Part shown: positions 5,923 through 10,801 of the stretch, piece after piece
Numbering within the stretch: the stretch's first letter is position 1
How the letters are laid out: each line of letters starts with the position of its first letter
Assembly: GCA_945949035.1 (NCBI GenBank)
Contig: CAMFDH010000029.1
Location: 1-10,801, forward strand
Direction of reading: 5' to 3'
Length of the DNA stretch: 10,801 bases
Source of the DNA: an uncultured Actinomyces sp.
GTDB taxonomy: Bacteria; Actinomycetota; Actinomycetes; Actinomycetales; Actinomycetaceae
Notes under the pieces: model-generated
What the model saw: only the letters and a program-made list of their open reading frames with translations
Told to the model about the DNA's origin: nothing
The model's database searches: none
Program-made: the position numbers and the translations under genes

Positions 5923-7137
5923 CTACTGCTCCGAGGTGGACTGCTCCCCGGATCCGTCACCTTCGTCGATGGCCTCTTCAATGGCCTGGCGGGCTACCTC
6001 CCAGGGGCTGGGAGCACGGTGTCGAGGACGAGGACGCTTTGGCGCCTCCTCACTCTCATCAGGACCCGGCTTGCTGGCGCCGACCTCATAACCGTTGCCC
6101 GGAACGCTGGGCCTACCGGCGGGCTTCTGCTTGGAGCGGGACTTCAAATAGCTCTCAATAACATCGCCGAGGGCATCGCCCATCGAGTCCACTTCCCCAC
6201 CTTCAACCTGCTCTGCCTCCGGGAACCCACTCGCCTCAAACTCAGCCATGGAGTCCCAGTCGAGAAGGGCGTCGGCAATCTCGTCCTCAACCGTATCCGC
6301 GTCGCTGCGCTGGCCGGCATCAAGCTGAATGCCCTCTGCAGCAGCTGCAGAAATCGAATCAAAATGCTGTTCGAGATTACTGACGGTGCGTTTGAGATCA
6401 GGGTTGATTTCAAGGAGTCGCCCCACCTGACTTGCGTCCTCATCCGCACCCCTCTCGAGGTCACCGATGGGGAGCTGCAGTCCGGCAAGATCGGACAGTC
6501 TGCGCAGCAGTGCTGAGGAGGCCTTGGGGAAGGTCACATCCGAAAGATAGTAGGGAACCGTCGCCAGAAGGGTCACCCCCGTGACACCCTCCTTCTGCAT
6601 CTTGAACTGCAGGTAGGAGGTGAGGGGAGCCGGGAACCGCGCCTGGCCTCCCATTAGTGGCTGCTTGGGCACCAGGTCCCGATCGGTGCTCTGAATATGA
6701 ACCGAGGACGGGCGCGTGTGAGGCAGAGCTGCAGGCAGACCGTGGAAGGAAAAGACCACTTCCACACCGGCCTTTTCCACGATGTCCTGAACGGCATTAC
6801 CAAAGGCCTTCCAGCGTGAGTCCGGCTCCGGTCCATGCAGCATCAGGATTGGGGTTCCAGCGTCATCGTGAAGAAGATCGAGGGCAATCTCAGGTTCCGT
6901 GACATCGCTGGTCACCCACTCATCGACCTCCATAACCGGACGGTGGGAACGGTAGTCAATCAGCATGTCGGTGTCGAATGTCGCAACCCGCTCGGGTGCA
7001 AGCGAACGAAGCAGTTGCACAACCGCAAGCGAGCCGGCCGACCCCGCGTCCATCGCACCTTCAAAGTGGGCAATTAGGATCGGTGCTTTGGCGCCCGCGG
7101 CTGGTCCCTGGGTGTAGAGCTTGGGTTTCTTGGTCAT
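5923..7137 (-). CDS. PAC2 family protein
   Basis: Protein of 404 aa with the fold of proteasome assembly chaperone 2 (PAC2), a family widespread in actinobacteria and archaea whose bacterial role is unresolved. Seen from the ATG at 7137: a core at about residues 18-240 with PILIAHFEGAMDAGSAG, DYRSHRPVM, LMLHGPEPDSRWKAF (the family's G-EPD-RW signature) and TGVTLLATVPYYL, then a helical region (RLLEINPDLKRTVSNLEQHF). The last 120 or so residues are acidic and low in complexity, with a short basic stretch (KRPRPRHRAPSP) and a final helix (WEVARQAIEEAIDEG). GGGAG lies about 6 bases before the ATG; an in-frame ATG at 7185 lacks a site and is less likely. No proteasome or Pup genes are in this window, so a link to them is not shown. 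Confidence 0.88.
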   Translation of the reverse strand: MTKKPKLYTQGPAAGAKAPILIAHFEGAMDAGSAGSLAVVQLLRSLAPERVATFDTDMLIDYRSHRPVMEVDEWVTSDVTEPEIALDLLHDDAGTPILMLHGPEPDSRWKAFGNAVQDIVEKAGVEVVFSFHGLPAALPHTRPSSVHIQSTDRDLVPKQPLMGGQARFPAPLTSYLQFKMQKEGVTGVTLLATVPYYLSDVTFPKASSALLRRLSDLAGLQLPIGDLERGADEDASQVGRLLEINPDLKRTVSNLEQHFDSISAAAAEGIQLDAGQRSDADTVEDEIADALLDWDSMAEFEASGFPEAEQVEGGEVDSMGDALGDVIESYLKSRSKQKPAGRPSVPGNGYEVGASKPGPDESEEAPKRPRPRHRAPSPWEVARQAIEEAIDEGDGSGEQSTSEQ

Positions 7138-7187
7138 TTTGCACTCCCCCGTTCCACGTTGATTTTGCGCTCTCCTTCTCTTCATTT

Positions 7188-7219
7188 ACCGTACTCGCCA
7201 TCCCCGGTTGAGGCGAGTA
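7188..7219 (-). promoter_or_regulatory. Inverted repeat (TACTCGCC / GGCGAGTA) over a candidate PAC2 promoter
   Basis: Perfect 8-bp arms at 7192-7199 and 7212-7219 are separated by 12 bases. On the minus strand a weak promoter can be drawn with -35 TCGCCT (7216-7211) and -10 TACGGT (7193-7188), 17 bp apart, so that each arm would cover one promoter element. That is the geometry of a repressor operator between the divergent PAC2 and helD genes. Alternatively the repeat forms a hairpin in the 5' end of a longer PAC2 transcript. The promoter itself matches the consensus poorly; the repeat is certain. Confidence 0.4.
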
Positions 7220-7344
7220 TCCGCGCGCCCTTTGCGCTGGCAGGGAACAGCACTTTGGAGGAGGAGAGGGTCCTCACGCTCTGAGTCTGCCTAGAAGTGG
7301 GGAATAATGGACGCTTGGTATTTTTCAGACCACAAGGAGCGCCG

Positions 7345-9624
7345 GTGGACAGCGGAATCCCGAAGCCCATTGATCGTGAGACGGATATGGGTCAGGAACA
7401 GGGCTTTGTGACCCATGCCTACTCAGTTCTCGAGCGGATGCGTCAGGAGTATCGAGAGCACCAGCGAAAGATTGAGGCGCAGGGTGCCTGGGGCTCCCCC
7501 CAGGCAAGGACTGAGCGCGATGCACAGGCCTCACACTTTGGGGACCAGGCCATGCGTCTTGAGCAGATCGAGGATCGACTGGTCTTCGGACGCATCGACA
7601 TGGGTGATGGCGATACGCACTACATCGGTCGTGCTGGGCTGCCCGATGACGAGGGCGGGCGGTTGCTGATTGACTGGCGTGCTCCGGCCTCCCGTCCTTT
7701 CTATCAGGCGACCGCTGTGACACCGGGCGGGGTTGTTCGGCGCCGGCACATTGCCACCTCGGGGCGGACTGTCACCGGTATTGAGGACGATGTCCTCGAC
7801 GCCGAGGCCGCGGCGCAGCAGGGCATCACCTTCCAGGGTGAGGGCGCACTGATGTCTGCTCTGGCATCTGCTCGCGGCGGTCACATGAGCGATATTGTCG
7901 CTACGATTCAGGCCGAGCAGGATGCCATTATTCGCTCTGAAGACCAGGGCATCGTGGTGGTCCAGGGCGGTCCCGGAACGGGGAAGACTGCCGTTGCCCT
8001 GCACCGAGCGGCCTACCTCCTCTACACCCACAGGGAACGACTCGAGCGCTCCGGCGTTCTGATTGTCGGCCCCTCGAGAATCTTCCTGCGCTACATCGAA
8101 CAGGTCCTTCCGTCGCTGGGTGAGACCGGGGTTGTTTCGATTCCGTTTGGCGACCTTATTCCGGGAATCCATGCCGTAGAGACGGATTCCTCCGAGGTGG
8201 CGCACGTCAAGGGCAAGATGGCGTGGGTTGATATCGTCCGAACGGCGGTCAGGGATCTGCAGAGACTTCCTCGCGAGACGAAGCACTTTTACATTGACAA
8301 CAAGACGGGTTTCCTCAGCCCCGATCATGTAGCCGGCGCCCGCGCTAAGGCACGTCGCTCCGGTAAGCCCCACAATGTGGCGAGGACGGGGTTCGCCCTC
8401 GAACTGATCGACGTCCTCGTCAAGCAGTTGGCTGGATCCGATGCGGCTCCCGAGGACGTCGACTGGTGGCGTGAGTCTGTGCGTTCAAACCGAGACGTGC
8501 GACGTGAGATCAACCTGTGCTGGATGCCAACGAGGGCGAGCGATCTCCTTCGTCGTCTCTACTCCAAGCCCGAGCTGCTGGCCCGGGTGGCCCGCGGACT
8601 TTCCGCCCGTGAGCGCATGCTGGTTTCTCGAGAGTGGAATGCCCCGCTAACGGTGTCGGACGTTCCGATTCTGGATGAGCTTGAGGAACTTCTGGGAACT
8701 TCCGAGGAGCTGGAGAACCAGTCTCGGCGGGACCGTGCGGCCATCGAGGCCGAGGAACTGGAACGGGTTCGCATGGCGATGGAGGGACAGAATCTCGGAG
8801 GAGGAATTGTCTCTGCCGAGCTGCTGGCCCAGAGGGCGCGGGGGGAACGAGAGTGGAAACCCCTGGCTGAACGCGCCCTGGCTGACCGAACGTGGGCGTA
8901 CGGGCACATCGTCGTCGACGAGGCCCAGGACCTCTCCCCCATGGCGTGGCACGCTCTCTTGCGGCGCTGTCCATCTCGTTCGTTTACCGTCGGAGGGGAC
9001 CTGGATCAGGCTCGGGGTCACACACGACCCAACAGCTGGTCGAAGGCACTGGGACCAGCGAGACGTGGGCTATCTACCGAGTACGCCCTCACCGTCTCCT
9101 ACCGCACCCCGACCACGGTGACCCGGCTGGCTCAGGCGGTACTCGCAGAGCTGGGTCAGACGCCCATATATCCGCTGACATCTGCGCGCGAGGTCGAGAA
9201 TGCGCTGGCCGACACGCTGGTCCCTGAGCGTGGCGACTCCGAGGAGTCGGATCGCCTGCTGTGGGATACCGTCCAGAGGGTCATAGCCGACGAAGAGCTT
9301 CTTCTCGATACGGAGGCTGGCCGGGGCGCCGGGCGCATCGGCGTCCTCGTCTCAGATGCTCGTGCGCGGCGCTGGGGTGCCGATGTCTTCGGTTCTTCGG
9401 CACTTGACAACCGTGTCAGTGTTCTCAGTGTCGCCGGTTCCAAGGGTCTCGAGTTTGACACCACCATCGTGGTTGAGCCCACCGAGATCCTCACCGAAGG
9501 TCCGGGTGACCTCTTCGTGGCGATGACGCGGTGTACTAAGCGTCTCCATTCCGTTCGTATCGGTGGTCTGCCCGGTGTCTGGCGCAGTGAAGTTAGCAGC
9601 ATCACCCAGGAGTTGAGCCAGTAG
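7345..9624 (+). CDS. helD: HelD-like RNA polymerase recycling ATPase, class II (UvrD/Rep superfamily)
   Basis: SF1 ATPase of 759 aa related to HelD. Known for the family: HelD binds RNA polymerase, inserts a coiled-coil arm toward the secondary channel, and uses nucleotide binding to release stalled polymerase; some actinobacterial members (HelR) protect against rifampicin. Seen: an N-terminal helical arm (VLERMRQEYREHQRKIEAQG), YIGRAGLPDDEGGRLLIDWRA, Walker A GGPGTGKT (208-215), a large middle region without helicase motifs, Walker B VDEAQDLSP (Asp525-Glu526), FTVGGDLDQARG, VSYRTPTTV, SVAGSKGLEFD and FVAMTRCTKRLH. The GTG at 7345 has AAGGAG five bases upstream; a GTG at 7297 without a good site would add 16 residues. 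No rifampicin-associated promoter palindrome is visible upstream, so drug induction is not supported by this sequence. Confidence 0.9.
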   Translation: MDSGIPKPIDRETDMGQEQGFVTHAYSVLERMRQEYREHQRKIEAQGAWGSPQARTERDAQASHFGDQAMRLEQIEDRLVFGRIDMGDGDTHYIGRAGLPDDEGGRLLIDWRAPASRPFYQATAVTPGGVVRRRHIATSGRTVTGIEDDVLDAEAAAQQGITFQGEGALMSALASARGGHMSDIVATIQAEQDAIIRSEDQGIVVVQGGPGTGKTAVALHRAAYLLYTHRERLERSGVLIVGPSRIFLRYIEQVLPSLGETGVVSIPFGDLIPGIHAVETDSSEVAHVKGKMAWVDIVRTAVRDLQRLPRETKHFYIDNKTGFLSPDHVAGARAKARRSGKPHNVARTGFALELIDVLVKQLAGSDAAPEDVDWWRESVRSNRDVRREINLCWMPTRASDLLRRLYSKPELLARVARGLSARERMLVSREWNAPLTVSDVPILDELEELLGTSEELENQSRRDRAAIEAEELERVRMAMEGQNLGGGIVSAELLAQRARGEREWKPLAERALADRTWAYGHIVVDEAQDLSPMAWHALLRRCPSRSFTVGGDLDQARGHTRPNSWSKALGPARRGLSTEYALTVSYRTPTTVTRLAQAVLAELGQTPIYPLTSAREVENALADTLVPERGDSEESDRLLWDTVQRVIADEELLLDTEAGRGAGRIGVLVSDARARRWGADVFGSSALDNRVSVLSVAGSKGLEFDTTIVVEPTEILTEGPGDLFVAMTRCTKRLHSVRIGGLPGVWRSEVSSITQELSQ

Positions 9625-9670
9625 GCGAACCTCGGTGCCAGCAAAGACAAATGGCGGGCACAATAGTCAG

Positions 9671-10801
9671 GTGAGCAAAGCACTACTTCTCGAGAATCCG
9701 CACCCCATTGCGGCCAGCCTTCTAGAGCGTGACGGTTTCGACGTCAAAGTCATCCGGGGTGGTCTAGACGAGGACGAACTGATCGCCGCCCTCGATGGCG
9801 TTTCAGTCCTGGGGATCAGATCGAAAACCGAAGTGACGCGAAAGGTCCTGGCACACGCCAAGGACCTGGAGGTGATCGGGGCGTTCTGCATTGGTACCAA
9901 CCAGATTGCCACCGACTTTGCCGCAGAGCGGGGAATCCCCGTCTTCAACGCGCCCTATGCCAACACGAGGTCTGTGGTTGAGCTTGCCCTGGGCGAGATC
10001 ATTGCGCTGACCCGGCGGCTGACGGTCAAGAACAGCCGCCTTCACCGGGGAATCTGGGATAAGTCAGCCGACCACGCCCACGAGGTACGGGGCAGAACAC
10101 TGGGAATAATCGGCTACGGCAACATTGGTACCCAGCTGTCAGTGCTTGCCGAAGCCCTCGGTATGCGGGTGATCTTCTATGACATTGCAGAACGGCTAGC
10201 CCTTGGAAACGCCCGGGCAGCTGACAGCTTGGAAGAGGTCCTTCGCGAGGCGGACATCGTTTCCATTCACGTTGATGGTTCCAAGGCCAACGAGAACCTG
10301 TTTGGTGAGCGCGAGTTTCAGATGATGAAGCCCGGAGCTGTCTTCATCAATCTCTCTCGCGGCTTCATCGTCGACGTTCATGCACTTCGGGCAGCCCTGC
10401 AGTCCGGCCACCTCCTCGGAGCCGCGGTGGATGTCTTCCCCGAAGAGCCGAAAGCAAACGGCGACCCGTTCTCCTCTGAACTCGCCGGCCTTGACAACGT
10501 CATCCTGACACCACATATCGGCGGCTCCACACTCGAAGCCCAGCACGATATCGCAGTCTTCACTGCCGGCAAGATCTCCTCCTACCTTTCGAGGGGCTCG
10601 ACAACTCTGAGTGTCAACGTGCCGAACCTGAATCTTCAGGATTCGCAGAACCGAGGCTTCCGCCTTGCTTTCATGCATCACAACACACCTGGAGTCATGG
10701 CTCGCCTCAACGAGGGCTTCGCAGAGGAGAGCATCAACCTGGAGGGTCAGGCCCTGGCCACCTCGGGTTCCATCGGTTACGCGATCACCGACATGGCCAT
10801 G
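9671..10801 (+). CDS. serA: D-3-phosphoglycerate dehydrogenase with ACT domain, 3' end missing
   Basis: First enzyme of serine synthesis: oxidises 3-phosphoglycerate to 3-phosphohydroxypyruvate with NAD. The 377 visible residues align throughout with the short E. coli-type enzyme (about 410 aa), so only some 20-35 residues are cut off. Seen: IGAFCIGTNQ and FNAPYANTRSVVELALGE (substrate side), the NAD loop GYGNIG (148-153), FYDI, catalytic Arg230 (NLSRGF), Glu259 (VFPEEP) and His282 (TPHIGGS), and an ACT domain from about 330. His336, Asn338 and Asn356 match the E. coli residues His344, Asn346 and Asn364 that bind serine, so feedback inhibition is likely. The GTG start lies 46 bases after helD, with no clear Shine-Dalgarno; CACAAT at 9659-9664 could act as a -10 for a leaderless message. 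Confidence 0.93.
   Translation, partial: MSKALLLENPHPIAASLLERDGFDVKVIRGGLDEDELIAALDGVSVLGIRSKTEVTRKVLAHAKDLEVIGAFCIGTNQIATDFAAERGIPVFNAPYANTRSVVELALGEIIALTRRLTVKNSRLHRGIWDKSADHAHEVRGRTLGIIGYGNIGTQLSVLAEALGMRVIFYDIAERLALGNARAADSLEEVLREADIVSIHVDGSKANENLFGEREFQMMKPGAVFINLSRGFIVDVHALRAALQSGHLLGAAVDVFPEEPKANGDPFSSELAGLDNVILTPHIGGSTLEAQHDIAVFTAGKISSYLSRGSTTLSVNVPNLNLQDSQNRGFRLAFMHHNTPGVMARLNEGFAEESINLEGQALATSGSIGYAITDMAM

Noticed and set aside
5900..5940. Bidirectional terminator between the two convergent genes
   Set aside because: The 6-bp gap and flanking codons show no stem with a T-run on either strand.
7297..7344. N-terminal extension of helD from a GTG at 7297
   Set aside because: Poor ribosome binding site; the GTG at 7345 has AAGGAG at an ideal distance.
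7138..7344. Rifampicin-associated element upstream of helD
   Set aside because: The known palindrome around GGGGCTTGCGGCAAGCCCC is absent; the inverted repeat here has different sequence and spacing.

Overview
The window looks like a chromosomal segment from a moderately GC-rich actinobacterium. The evidence is the gene order dinB, DUF3040 gene, mraZ, rsmH, ftsL-like gene, ftsI on one strand (the actinobacterial head of the division and cell-wall cluster), the frequent GTG starts, a class II (actinobacterial) HelD and an actinobacterial PAC2 protein. An Actinomycetaceae-like host would fit the E. coli-type SerA, but that placement is inference.

Layout. On the minus strand, reading right to left from 5050: DNA polymerase IV (dinB), a small DUF3040 membrane protein that ends at a clear intrinsic terminator (3187-3216), and then a new transcription unit of mraZ, rsmH, an ftsL-like gene and ftsI. 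The last three are tightly packed, with 11- and 4-bp overlaps. This unit couples a transcription factor (MraZ), ribosome maturation (RsmH) and septal peptidoglycan synthesis (FtsL, FtsI). A short array of GTGG repeats at about one helical turn lies between the mraZ promoter candidate and the mraZ start, and is the expected kind of MraZ autoregulatory site. A nested hairpin fills part of the mraZ-rsmH gap.

To the right of dinB, and divergent from it, is a spermidine-synthase-fold methyltransferase-like gene (5119-5916), probably leaderless. It converges within 6 bp on a minus-strand PAC2-family gene (5923-7137). A 207-bp divergent intergenic region with an 8-bp inverted repeat separates PAC2 from helD (7345-9624, class II HelD, an RNA-polymerase-releasing ATPase). 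serA (3-phosphoglycerate dehydrogenase with ACT domain) follows on the plus strand and runs off the right end.

The oddest region is the left end. The ftsI frame shows a normal N-terminus and dimerisation region to about residue 287. It loses family resemblance just before the transpeptidase active-site motif would begin. At the same point a different frame starts a new ORF with a ribosome binding site and a convincing signal peptide (98 down to 1). This is either a real rearrangement that truncates ftsI or an assembly join; 110 bases are too few to decide. I found no tRNA, rRNA, CRISPR array or insertion sequence. No unambiguous new multi-gene system is visible; the candidates worth following are the ftsI break, the MraZ-type repeat arrays and the two intergenic inverted-repeat structures.
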